Origin: Anisakis pegreffii
Lineage: Eukaryota; Nematoda; Chromadorea; Rhabditida; Anisakidae
DNA length: 64,000 bases
NCBI GenBank assembly: GCA_035041965.1
Contig: JAPYMA010000098.1
Coordinates: 1 to 64,000 of the forward strand
Direction of reading: 5' to 3'
The position numbers and the translations under genes were made by a program. The notes under the pieces were generated by a model. That model was not told where the DNA came from, did no database searches, and saw only the letters and a list, made by a program, of their open reading frames with translations. This document shows, piece by piece, positions 36,401-47,398 of the stretch; the stretch's first letter is position 1; every line of letters starts with the position of its first letter.

Positions 36401-38834
36401 AATTTCTGCTGCATCCACTCCCGTTTGGGCGTTTCCTTACCTTTTTCGGTCCGAGTCGACCTTCTTGAAATTCGGTCACTTCTGAATTGAACGTACCATT
36501 CAAACGCTTGAATATTCTCACCATTTCACGATTCGTTTTTAGAGGGAGATCAGTGCCCGAAAGATACTGTAAGATTGAATCCTTTCAATAGTCCAAAAAA
36601 AGAAAAGTGTTATGATAATGGCTTACATTTAATGTTGCTAATAAATGGATGTTAACGATCAACAGGTAGGTGAATGACATTAAGTATTCAGTGGATTGAA
36701 TTTATCATACTGTTCGAAATCCACCGCAGATAAACTCATTATGGGAATCGACTGGCTGCGTTTACAAACGCAACCGATATGGTGTTGGACGCATTGTACT
36801 GTGTTGATACCGATTGTGAATTGACTTCTTTGATACAACAATTCGTTGCTTGAACACCTATGGGCATTCTTTTGAAGGCACCCAAACGCTCAGATCTCTT
36901 ATAGGGAGCCAATTTTTTCGACAGTATCGTATTTAGCGCATTCCACAAAATTCGAAAAGCGCGCAAAATGTTATGTTTTTGATCTCAATTCTTTGTCCAA
37001 TAATCAAAATATTACCATTAATTGAAACATTCTCATTTAACAGATCCGCGTTCAGAGTTTTATAACTTAAATTAACAAGCATTAAAGGGCATTAGTACGT
37101 CTCACTCCATATCGAGTAAAACTTTTCTGACGAGCGGGAATAGAACCTGTGAGGAATCAAGAAACGGTCAACCTTTGAGCTACTACGGAGGCCGATCAGC
37201 CTCGAACGAGTGGTTGTGTCGAGTTAACCGAAGTCTCGACGGGCTCGATTGCCGCTCGCAGAGAAATTTTTCTTCGAAAGCGAATCTTGCACGAATGTCC
37301 TTGATGATACCAAGCCTAAGCCAGTCTATGATATGTCTTACATCTAATCATCTATTCAAATCATAAAGTGTTCATTTGGAATGAGTACTGATGTACTAAG
37401 GAATAACATTGTTTGAAAGCACAGATGTTAAACGCAGCTGAAAAGAGAAGTTGCTATGGAATTTTGAATACATCAATGGTCACAAATGAACGATTTAACC
37501 TGAAAATATTTCCATTCTATTTTCGATGCTGCCAGGTAACGTAAGCAGTCAAGAACACCCGTCAGAACACCGTGTCCACCCCACCGAACATTACTTACAG
37601 TCTTAATGATACGTAGGTATTCTTTATTAATGATCAGGAAATCACACATATGTTTATTCTTACAGATATTTATTGAAATGGAAATTTGTATTCTTTCAAT
37701 TGCATTGTTTTGAATTCATTATTGTGTTTGCTGCACAGAGAATGAATGGTGTGTATTGTCGAAAAATCCAACTGGAATGATGTGACGTTAGAAAACATTT
37801 GTTGACTGAAAAATGCTGCCAAGTCGATAAGTCAACAGCTTGATACAACATTTGAATACAGATGGAAGGTGATCATGATCATACCATGACATGAACGTTC
37901 GGGAAGCATTCTCCGATGAAATTGACTGATCGTTTAAACTCCGCATCGCTTCCATTACTTATCGCTATGCAATATGCGTTCTGTGGATGATAGAACGCAC
38001 TCATCATATGGTAAATCTTAATTCATCGACTCGAAATCTCGCAATCTTTTAGAAATGATGATTTTAGGAATGAAATCTCGCAATTTTCTTTGTGCTGATT
38101 TACTGCATTGATCGCAGTTGAAGGTTGAGAAGAAAGTGAGTAAGGATTGCTAATGAGTAACCTGAATGGCGTTTTTAAATATCAATAATCCGTAAGCGAT
38201 CGGAAATTCCTTCTCTTCGTCAGAAAGTGGTAAGGTGTTGAAACCGTATTGATTCGTCAGGTAATTACATCTGAATGATTATTTGATCATTAGCACAGTT
38301 CCAGGCGGATAGTTCACGAGAGAATCGAACACGATAAATTGACTTCCTTCAGTCAAAGTGTGTGTCACCTTTATATCCAGCTTTATTCTTCAATTATATA
38401 AACGGTACAAGTCCTGAGTGATGCTGATAACTAAAATTGCATCGAGGTCCTTGGGGATTTAGGGCTTTCGAGGTCAATGGACTCTTCTCCACGATTTCAG
38501 TTCGGCACTCTGGTCCGGTTTTGACCTCACCGAAATCTGCTCATAATAAAAACTTCATTGTGTTGGCTGCTTCAATCTTCATAGTATAGAATTATCAATG
38601 AGATCGACATCAAACGATCGACTCGCTTACCTTTCAGTGAGATCTGTTATGTTTAATAGAGCATTCCGATTTTCAAAATGATATTTCCACCGCATCGCCC
38701 TTTCTCGAACTAGTTCAGAAGTGTTTTCACTCGCCAGTTTATCACAGTCAATTCCATCGTCCATCAAGCCAATATTTCCAATTACTTCATCCAGTTTCTC
38801 TTTATAAAGTTGCAATGCATAATTGGAATTCCAT
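33212..38834 (-). CDS. Core-2/I-branching GT14 glycosyltransferase, copy C
   Basis: Eight exons in transcript order: 38834-38631, 38270-38162, 38016-37885, 37601-37500, 36566-36441, 36077-35900, 35694-35533, 33492-33212. Phases agree and the total is about 431 codons; the penultimate exon is 162 bp rather than 168. Landmarks: EEKEFPIAYG, IYHPQNAYCIA, YLSGTDLPLKTN, LFKSSLSATFSRES, DISDEAFWTTVAG, PMPGAFNGTRF, GVGDIPILLRRYEL. The last intron is about 2 kb, against about 420 bp in A and B, and the last exon belongs to the tract duplicated from copy B. Upstream, CFEEQPITVNPLQ can splice in phase through a 44-bp intron (donor ca|gtaggg near 38878), and a hydrophobic start lies at Met 40154. The first residues of the last exon differ from A and B (GTIVASS instead of GKFVAGS). 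Like its neighbours it is probably a Golgi type II enzyme; substrate unknown. Confidence 0.87.
33493..35532. other. Long last intron of GT14 copy C
   Basis: This is about 2 kb of AT-rich sequence with no coding signal. At 33825-33905 it contains a short degenerate tandem of gcattttatagcatttatag units. The open frame at 34101-34313 is not supported. Confidence 0.6.
37130..37205 (-). ncRNA. tRNA-derived SINE head in an intron of copy C
   Basis: On the minus strand the segment reads tagtagctcaaaggttga, which fits an RNA polymerase III A box (TRGCNNANNNGG). About 30 nt later comes ggttctattccc, close to the B box GGTTCRANTCC. I could not fold a proper acceptor stem, so it looks like the promoter part of a short interspersed element rather than a working tRNA. 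It sits between the 126-bp and 102-bp exons of copy C. Confidence 0.45.
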
Positions 38835-40009
38835 CTTAATCAAATAAAGATACGTTTTCATTTATTAATCCCTACTGCAAAGGATTTACAGTGATTGGTT
38901 GTTCTTCAAAACATTTCAGATCGACTTTCTGCAGTTTGGGAAGCAGAAATTTGATGAAATGTTAATGCTATTCGATTATTTGAAATGGTGAACGCATTCA
39001 CTTGTGCAATATTGGTAATTGAGAATGTTTTTCTCCTAAATAATTATTTTGGTTTTGTTCTGATCAACCGATTTCTGAAATGCAGGACTTTTCATTAGCA
39101 AATCGTTCGATCATATGCAAAATCGCAGAAATGAAAGCAGTTCAACAGGTTGCTGTCGATGGCAAAAGCAATGAGCCCAAATCGCGATCTGTGGTGCAAA
39201 ATTATGTTACTATGCAAACTGAGATAGATGTAATCATGCGAAAACGCAAACTGAGGATTGTACTGTTATTATGCACTACGGGTATGTATAAATAAGGCAA
39301 GCGTCTATAGACACTTGACAACGTCAACCTCTTGTTCCAAGCATAATCAATTACCAAGAAAGAATATTCATTGGAGTTTTAACCACTGTTCCGTTGAAGT
39401 TTGTGCATAAAAACGCGCTGAAGCTAATAGGAAGGGCAGTAGACATTTGAATATTTTGAAGAGCAGCAGACTTCCTTTAAAGATGAATCCAGTTTTAGCT
39501 ATTTTAAGTGATTATATGAGATATGTGAAATGCGTGTTGTAAACATGTATATTGGCACAGCTGCGACGATTACATAGGGTGGGAGCAGTTTGTTCGGTGC
39601 TTTATAAACTATTTGATCGCTTGGTTGGAATTGATGCAAAGCAAAGTACTTCAGAGATTAGCAGTTTTGCATAAGGAATTTATCGGTATCTGTTGGTACC
39701 CTATAAAACGTTCTATTTTGGGGTCTGTATGAAACGTTTGGTTTGCGTTCCCAAGTACGTGAACGGTGTCATTATGACATCATCAATATAGTGCGGAAAA
39801 GAGCGAATGAAAACTTTTGATGTACCACTTTCTTGATTCACGCAGATTGATTGATGAAAATGATAAGGATGATTAATTAATATGGGCGTCGCAGCTATGG
39901 ACACGGCTGTGCCTATTTATCTGACTATTTCCATTCGTTTTATTTTCTCCCTCTTTTTTACAAAATTACATCACATGCGGAGTATTCGGAGTTGAAATGG
40001 ATCAAGAAT

Positions 40010-40154
40010 TTATTAAAGTTATTTTGTTGGAGCTGTAAACTACCCACCGTATTGTGCTGGATCGAAATTTAGTGATGAAGATGTATTGTACAACACAGAA
40101 AGCAACTGTTGTGGATACAATGATTGGAAAGTGTCTTCGTCTCCATGGGAGCAT
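40010..40154 (-). other. Conserved hydrophobic segment upstream of GT14 copy C
   Basis: From Met 40154 the frame reads MLPWRRRHFPIIVSTTVAF and continues CVVQYIFIT, aligned with the segments upstream of A and B. The GT donor seen in A and B is ct here (atcactaaattt). Confidence 0.45.
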
Positions 40155-40299
40155 TGCTTTCATTCTATTGATCAACCTCAACCACAATGAACAATCTCGG
40201 AACGCGAGCAATAAACAAGTGAACGAACTGAAATGTTTTCTAAACAAAAGCCGATTAATCACAAAGCTATACGAATAGTGTCTTGATAAGCATTTCATT

Positions 40300-42150
40300 T
40301 AGCGGAGGTTGACATGAATACACGTCGTTTTATGATTCAGCCTAACGTATTTATTGGATCGCTTGAGTTGAATGCATTACTTTGCATGCATTGGATGTTA
40401 GGACACTTTGATAATAAAAACAGCAATATGAGTTCAGCCGTCCCATAGAAATGACGATGGAATAGTGATCAAAAGATACATGACAAAAATCAAACTTTCG
40501 GATAATGTAAATATTACATAATCAGAACCTTGTTAAGCAATGTTTTCAAGGCGCCCGACTCTCACGTTCATCAAATACGCCTAAAAGCAGCTGTGTAAAG
40601 CACATGAACGTTGTTGCCTAAATATTGCATAAACTAAATGATATTGCTGTTTTGCTTGGATACAGCCACGTTTCAAATTCGTTGAATAACGAACGTCAAA
40701 ACATTGATGAATGCGAAGTCTCATAATCAATGATCGATTATCAGACAAATTGAATGACGTTGTATAAAGTGTGCTGTATTAAGCAAATGAATGTTTGAGT
40801 TAAATCACTGAACAGCAATCATGCAGTAACTGAGAGAACTGAAATATTACGCCATCAAACGGAGTTTCTTGTTTAAATAGTTTCAATACTGTCATTCTTT
40901 AGCTTCCATAAATTTAAGCTTTTTGCTAACATCGGCAAACGAACCAAAAAATCCAACAAACTTTTAAATTCGTTGATTACAAAGCAAATAATTCTATTTT
41001 TTTTCATCAACTGGTCTTATAAATCCTCTTCTTTTTACTAGCGATAGCGTGCAAACTGTCATTAGTGAAGAATACATGAAGTTTGTTTTATGGAATGAAT
41101 AATCATTGCATTTATGATTCGTTCAGAATATCCTCCATACGGTAGACACATTCATCGCTCCTAGATTCATTCATCCATCCAATGACCAATGATACTCACA
41201 TTCCGAATGACCAATCTACGTCTTGTCGTTCTTCATTGCCAGCGCCAAATTACTGTGAGCCATCGTTCACATTGAATACCTGATTAAAAGGCGAACGTAA
41301 TGCAGGATTTGGGGTTTGAGGTATATATTTCTAGTTTTTATTCATTAACACATATTTGTTCATCTCCGCTGCAATTCGTTAACGCTCACACGCAAAAGTT
41401 CATGCTCTGCAACAAACCTTTCATGATGTTTCGTTTTCGGTTCAATTCATGACCTGTTAGACTCGTCTAAATGCTCATCTCAGCAGTGTACATCAAATCT
41501 GCCAACACCATTGTCGCATATAGAAGCTGAGAAGTATTTAACGACCCTCATCAAAGGTATGGTTTCTCAGATTACAAACGTGAAATTTTTTGATCAAACG
41601 ATGTGTATATTCTTACAACTAGGAAATCGGCTGAAAGAAAGTACTAATTATCTCAGAGAGCAATTCAAATTATATCTAATGAGTAGGGAAACTAACGAAA
41701 GTAAACCTAATCGACTTTTGATTTGAATCGCTTTGCACATCCGACTCATTTGGATATTTATACTCCTCGTTTCTCTTACGTTTCAGATGAACTTGCAAGA
41801 ATAACGATATGAAGAGAGCCAGAAGTAAAACTTCAGAAAGTTATGAGAAAACATTAAGAATTGTTTTTCTTCACTTTTCATCGCAATCAATCACATGATT
41901 TATGTGAAAAATTTCGGTGAACTTTATATGGAAATTTAACCAGATGGATTCTGTTATCCTGCTATTCTGAATTCCGGAATACTTTAGATTCCTTGAATTC
42001 TGATCGGTTGATCTGTTCGGATTCTGACCATCATCGTTTCTTCTTCTTCTTTCTTCGACTGACATCCATCGTCGCACCTTATCGTCCACTGGAATCGTGG
42101 AATCCAATGGCTTCTCGCCATCGGATGGAATGATTTAAATGAAACAATAA
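40300..42150. other. AT-rich intergenic DNA, no gene seen
   Basis: Open frames at 41511-41726, 41871-42107 and 41984-42196 were examined. None has splice partners or a recognisable motif. Confidence 0.4.
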
Positions 42151-42164
42151 CAGACAACAAAATC

Positions 42165-42310
42165 AGCCCAGGCCAAACCCACCCACCCACCTGCAATGGC
42201 CTGGAACTGATTCCAAACCCCTACCTACCCTTCCCCTGCCCAAACCCGGCCCCCTCCCATCCCACCATACCCGCCACCACCTATGGTGGCAACCCATCCA
42301 CCCGACGTCG
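42165..42310. repeat. C-rich low-complexity tract
   Basis: The + strand carries repeated cccaccc and ccctaccc runs, so the minus strand has several closely spaced G-tracts that could form a G-quadruplex. A shorter similar patch lies at 42550-42590. No coding role is seen. Confidence 0.7.
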
Positions 42311-42719
42311 TAAACCTATCCTCAATCCAGAAAACACAAAGTCTATTCCTCGAAGACCAATCCGCTGAACAAGAATCACCTTAAATCTGTCTGAAAATCA
42401 TCTTTCCTACTGATCCCGTCGTTATTTTTTGTCAAATAAAAAATGCGTTTGTCTAGACGTCAGATGAATGTTATTAAAAATTTTGTTTCTGTCAGCGTGA
42501 AAAATCAATGAGGAAGCTGAAAAAAATCCCTCAATTTTCTCATTTCAGTGCGATGGCCCACCCTCCCGACCCCGCCACCGCCTCTGAAATACTGCTTCCA
42601 TTGAAACTGATAAATTTAAATCCAACCGTCTCAGTTAATTGAAGAATTCAATGATTTTATAGTAATTTCCATACTAGTTCATATTATTTAAGTTCTCACA
42701 CATTCGTTGTGATGGCATC

Positions 42720-43060
42720 CGACTGACTTTCAGTCGGAATAATGCAACGAATTTCGGAATTCCGAGGTTTGGATTCTGACCGTTGAATTTTGAAGTTCGG
42801 CCAGAACTTTGTTATTCGGAATTCCGAAAGTGCATTCAATCGGATCCCGACCGAACTTAACTTTTATTCGAATGCCATCAGTGCTCACTCGTTGTTATTG
42901 ATTATCATGTTCACTCCGACTGAAAGTCGTCGGATTTTTCGACCGAACTTCCATCGGATGCTATCCTTAATCTGCAATAATCAATATATGCAAAAGGCAA
43001 AAGGCTCTATCAATATATGCAAAGCCTTTTGCATATCAATATATGCAAAACGCTGTTTTG
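42720..43060. repeat. Palindrome-rich patch with ggaattcc and atatatgcaaa repeats
   Basis: The palindrome tcggaattccga occurs at about 42754 and 42818, and related ggaattc/gattctgacc pieces occur at 41955-42020. Just downstream, caatatatgcaaa appears three times (about 42981, 43010 and 43038) around a gcaaaaggc/gccttttgc inverted pair. I have no function for it. Confidence 0.6.
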
Positions 43061-43257
43061 CGGCCAACCAGTTCTCGCCTAACACCTCGAATGTCGTCCA
43101 ATATCCCGCATCAATTCGTCTCTCGATCCATTTTGTCCATTCCTTTCCTCGCTTCATGTCTCTCGATTGTTCATTCAGTCATCTTTATCTGAGAGTTCTC
43201 AACATTAGATGCTGAGTCTGAAGGTAAATGATTTTTACGACCTGAAAATGCGTGATT

Positions 43258-43615
43258 TTTGTTTTTTTTTTTTAAATTTATTTTCTTTCTTTTTATGTTC
43301 GTTTATTTTTGTTTTTTAATTTTAATTTTGCGTTTTTTATTTTTTGTTACTTATTTTTTTATTTTGTTTATTTTTTGTTTTTATTCATTTATTATTTTTT
43401 TGGTTTTTTTAATCTTTATTTTTTATTTTTTTCTTGTTTTTTTATTTTATTTATTTTTTTTGTTTTTTTTATTTTTTTGTTTTTTTTAATTTTTATTTCT
43501 TTTTAGTTTTTTTTAATTTCTTTTTTGGTTTTTTTCTTTTTTTGTTTTTTTGGTTTTTTTAAAATTTTTCTCTTTTTTGTATTTTTGGATTTTTTTCCAC
43601 TTTTTAAAAGTTATT
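43258..43615 (+). repeat. T-rich (pyrimidine strand) low-complexity tract
   Basis: About 350 bp of the + strand is almost entirely T with interspersed A, G and C, for example runs of tttttttattt. It yields long meaningless Phe-rich open frames. A second tract of this type is at 45930-46060. Confidence 0.95.
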
Positions 43616-44009
43616 CAAACAATGAAATATTAGCAAATATGAACATATAACGATGCTAGTAACAGAGGAAAATTAACTGACTATTCGATTGCTACACGGC
43701 AATGCACGTGTAGTTACCAAACCAATTGACTGTTTAAACACCCCAACCAAAATATCTCAACTGCAATTCGAATGCAAAAATCTTCGAATCAATCCTCAAA
43801 AATCCTATCAATTTCAAACAGCTCGAATTATTCTCAATGAAATTCCCACTCATTTCAAAATTTCAACTAACAATCTTCAACTTCAAATCAAAATTCAGTC
43901 AATTGATCATTGAGAAAATCGAACGTCGCAGTAAATGAAAACACACAAAAACGAAAGGAAAGTTAGCAAATCGAAAACAATGAATAAATCAAAGAAATAT
44001 GAATTAATA
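43616..44009. other. AT-rich spacer, no gene seen
   Basis: The 74-codon open frame at 43689-43913 has no supporting feature. Confidence 0.4.
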
Positions 44010-44270
44010 CTAGTATGATGAATTGACGATGATAATATAATAACCGTAAAACAAAATAATAATTGATTTTTAAAAAAGGATGATACGATAATATGCTATG
44101 ACAATAATAGTCTAATACTAATATCAATAACAATAAAAATAACAATAATGATAATCATAATAATAATAAAATACGAACTGATAATAATAATAATAGTAAT
44201 AATAATAATAATAATGGAAATACGATGCGCAACAACAACATGATAATAATAATAAAATAATAGAAATAAT
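44010..44270. repeat. AAT/ATA-type degenerate microsatellite
   Basis: The stretch is dominated by aataataataata and ataacaataa units with frequent interruptions. Long low-complexity open frames on the minus strand are a product of it. Confidence 0.9.
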
Positions 44271-44293
44271 AAGGAGCAGCAGCAACAAATACA

Positions 44294-44500
44294 ATGACCG
44301 AGAAAGTAGCAGAAGCAGCACCAACCATCACACCACCACACACCAAACCGGGGTTACGAACGGGACCCACCTACAGCACCACCACCAACTACGCGCGAGG
44401 AAGGAGACCGAATCACCGGGGGCCGAGGATGGGGACGAGCGATTTACAGTAAGGGAGTGCGGAAAATCTACTACAACAATTCGCTGCAGGCATGGGGGCA
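44294..44500 (+). pseudogene. Truncated, decayed copy of exon 1 of the GC-rich zinc-finger-like gene
   Basis: This + strand segment aligns, by eye, with the minus-strand first exon at 50407-50190. Shared blocks include atgaccgagaaagtagcag (against atgccgagaagtagcag), acgaacgggacc, cgaggatgg-ggacga and aatttgctgcagg-ctggggg (here aattcgctgcaggcatgggg). The frame is broken by indels and stops, and homology fades after about 44500. It is a partial duplicate in the opposite orientation about 6 kb away, and it shows that the family is repeated in the genome. Confidence 0.7.
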
Positions 44501-45309
44501 ATCAGTAATCTTATCACCTAATCTGAGGAACGGGGGTAATCAGTCATCTTATCGCCCAATCTTAATATGCTATATGTAAGTCCTAAGCAACCGGAAATTC
44601 CATCTAATCGGACATCATTAACCACAATTTTGTCACTATCCTATCCTAACCACAGCCCGAGGAAAACTAACAATAAGTAAATCAGTTATCTCAATCATCT
44701 CATTAGATTCTGTTACCTAACCACAGCCCGAGGAGAAGTGAGTAAAAGTAAAGAAACAAGTTAAGGTTAATGTAAGTTAGATTAAGTTAAAGTTAAATTA
44801 TGAAATGCTAATCTAAGTTAGAATCAACGGTTTCTGGGATGTGGGAGAAGGGGACTCATCAATCATCAGGGGGGGGGCAGCCATCTCAAACGATTCAAGG
44901 ACCACACCAGCTCAGGGAACAGGAACAACAGCGGCACAAAAAGCATATCATAAAACATGATACAATACCATTACATTATTTGAAGAAACCAATTCCTCAC
45001 CAGCAATATGATCAGTAATAATTAAAATTTCAATTCGAAATTATATGCAATGAGAGCGATACCTCCTTATGCTAAGAGCGAGCATTGTTAAACTCAGTTT
45101 TTGTAATAGTAATGCTATTTACGTTCTTAGGTTTATGAATGTTCTCAATTCTTCTTCGTGAACGCTAGTTTTTCAGATCTCAGTAATTACTTAAACACAT
45201 ATCAGTTCCCAATAAAACAGTATCAATTGCAATCACAAATAAGAAATACAAGTAATCCAAATACAATACACATACAATTAGCTATAATACCAATACAAAT
45301 ATTGTCTCT
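44501..45309. other. Spacer with repeated short blocks
   Basis: The phrase taaccacagcccgagga occurs twice (about 44649 and 44716), gggggcaatcagtaatctta recurs as a near copy at about 44531, and a G9 run lies at about 44869. No gene is seen. Confidence 0.5.
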
Positions 45310-45910
45310 GCAATTGACAATTTTCCTAACAATGCTCAATATTATAGTGACCCTATTTAGTGAGTTAAGTAACTATGAATTTAGTGATAATATCAAACTA
45401 TGTTAACTGAGGACAAAGGACGTTTCATGCAAACACGAGGACGAGCACAAGGACTTTGCATGCAAAACGAAGACGATAAAAGTCAACAGTATATAATGTA
45501 AATAAGTTATACAATATAACTAAGCGTGTAAAAAACTAATTTCACATTTTAAAGTGAAAATTTTTTACATTCCAAGTTTTGTTAAATACGAAAATAAACG
45601 CCAAGTTCAATACAAATTCAATTATCTCCAGATAATTTCAATTATCTCCAGAAATAACAACTTTGCTAACAATACATGGTCTAATAATGATTCATTTTCA
45701 CAAGTTGAATGAACGTAAGCTGATTAACAATATCAAACTGTGTGAAATAAAGACAATGGACATTTCATGCATAACAAGGACAAGCACAAGGACTTTTCAT
45801 GCAGAAACGAGGACGATAACGGTTAACAATAAATAAAGTCAATAAGTTAGACAATATCACTAAGTGAATATAAGAGCATATATCACATTTACAAGTGAAG
45901 AATTTTCTTG
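45310..45910. repeat. Diverged tandem duplication, period about 340 bp
   Basis: The blocks cgtttcatgc, gcacaaggact, gaggacgata and caatat-ac-taag recur in order, with gcacaaggact at 45444 and 45784. The first copy ends in a hairpin in which tgtaaaaaa and aatttcac pair with gtgaaaat and ttttttaca at 45526-45572. The second copy has a weaker version. Confidence 0.8.
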
Positions 45911-45924
45911 AAAATTCAATTTGT

Positions 45925-46080
45925 CTTCGAATTAATTTTTGTTTTTATAATTTTTTCAGGTTATTTGTTTTTTTTTGTTTTTTGTTTTATTATTACTTTT
46001 TTTGTTTTTTTGATTTATTATTATTTTTTTGTTTTTTTCGATTCATTTTCTTAAATTCTTCGTTGGCTTTATTTATTGTT
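45925..46080 (+). repeat. Second T-rich low-complexity tract
   Basis: Phe-rich frames and long T runs with the same strand bias as 43258-43615. It follows directly after the 340-bp tandem duplication. Confidence 0.9.
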
Positions 46081-47398
46081 TAGTTCGATCCGTTGATTTT
46101 CGAGTCGACTGTTCGGCGCTTCGTACAGTGATCTTTCGAGTTTCCCTTTTCATTCTCTTTTGAAGGGGTTTTTATCTAATATTTCAGTTATCTTCCCCTA
46201 TAGCTCTTCAAAATATTCTCCGACCAAATTTTATTTCTCTTATTAGACCAGCTAGTTTCTCAGTGGCTTAAGACGAACTCAAACCTGGCTTCGAGTGGTG
46301 ACCATCCTTCACAGTAATTACTTACTTATAATAATTTCCCAACCCATTAAGCGCCAATGGAGGTATTTGTCTCATAGCCCGAACCCACAAATGAACATAA
46401 TTCCCGAACTCGAAGTACTCTAATCCCTTACCCAGAGTACTTTTCTTGTAGCACCATAATCCCGAACCCATTGTAGTATCGATTCAATACGATGGCTACA
46501 ATAATAATGTAAATATTACCCAATACTATTACCCTCCATTTGCGGCGCTGAGGAGCTGGCATAACCGCCATATGACTCCCCTTCTACAATGAAATATGGA
46601 TGCCCAAATTATCGGAAAGGAATTTTGAAGGGCATATATCTCTTATCCCTACTGACCTAAAATGATCAACCGCTCTAGGCCTGGTTTTTTTAATCGCAAG
46701 TGAGCCACCACCGATATACTGGATAATATTACGTGTTTGGGTTGCCAGATTTCTGCATCTGATTGATGCAAAATTTTCATTTTTTCGAAAATTATCAACT
46801 TCATCTGATTTTTTAGAACAAATACTGTTGAAGCGACGATTGATGGACGAGACTGCATTGCAATAAGATGATAATGTATGACAGCAATCATAAATTATTC
46901 TCAAGAACTATGCGGTATTCAAAAAATAACTAAAAACAGGTCAAATGGCATTTACACGAAGTAATTGTGTTAACAATATAAACTATGATACGACTTGATA
47001 ATAATGATAACAATACTAATATAATACTATACATACATAACATTATGAATCAAATAACAAAATAATACAAAACGATAAGCACAATAACACATAACATATA
47101 TTCTAACACGTTCTATTTTCATTCCCTTTCCTAGGCTCATAATGCTCGCTCTAACAACTCGTTTCGCTATTGTTAAACCTAACCTAATGTTCTGAGATGT
47201 TTATGTATTCATCTTCATAGTTACCAATTCGCATTTTGCTGTCATATCTCATTGAGGTATTTCGCTCCATCGCAAAAATTTTAAAAGATTGAAGTGAATG
47301 TAACCGTTAGTTGCTGGTGAGTTTTGGTGCTGGAGTCGTCATCCGGTTAAGCTGATGCATTTGTTGTGTGCCGCTGTTGGTCCTCTCGCAACGTTCCA
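46081..47398. other. AT-rich DNA 3' of the zinc-finger-like gene
   Basis: The minus-strand open frames at 46584-46904 and 46649-46891 overlap in different frames and have no recognisable domain or splice link. On the minus strand this is the 3' flank of the gene ending at 47399. Confidence 0.45.

Noticed and set aside
41511..41726. 71-codon plus-strand frame
   Set aside because: Isolated, with no splice partners, recognisable motif or repeat copy.
43259..43506. Phe-rich open frames of 65-76 codons
   Set aside because: They come from the T-rich low-complexity tract and have no protein-like composition.
44096..44370. Minus-strand open frames of 60-81 codons with Tyr/Ile/Leu runs
   Set aside because: They are translations of the AAT-type microsatellite.
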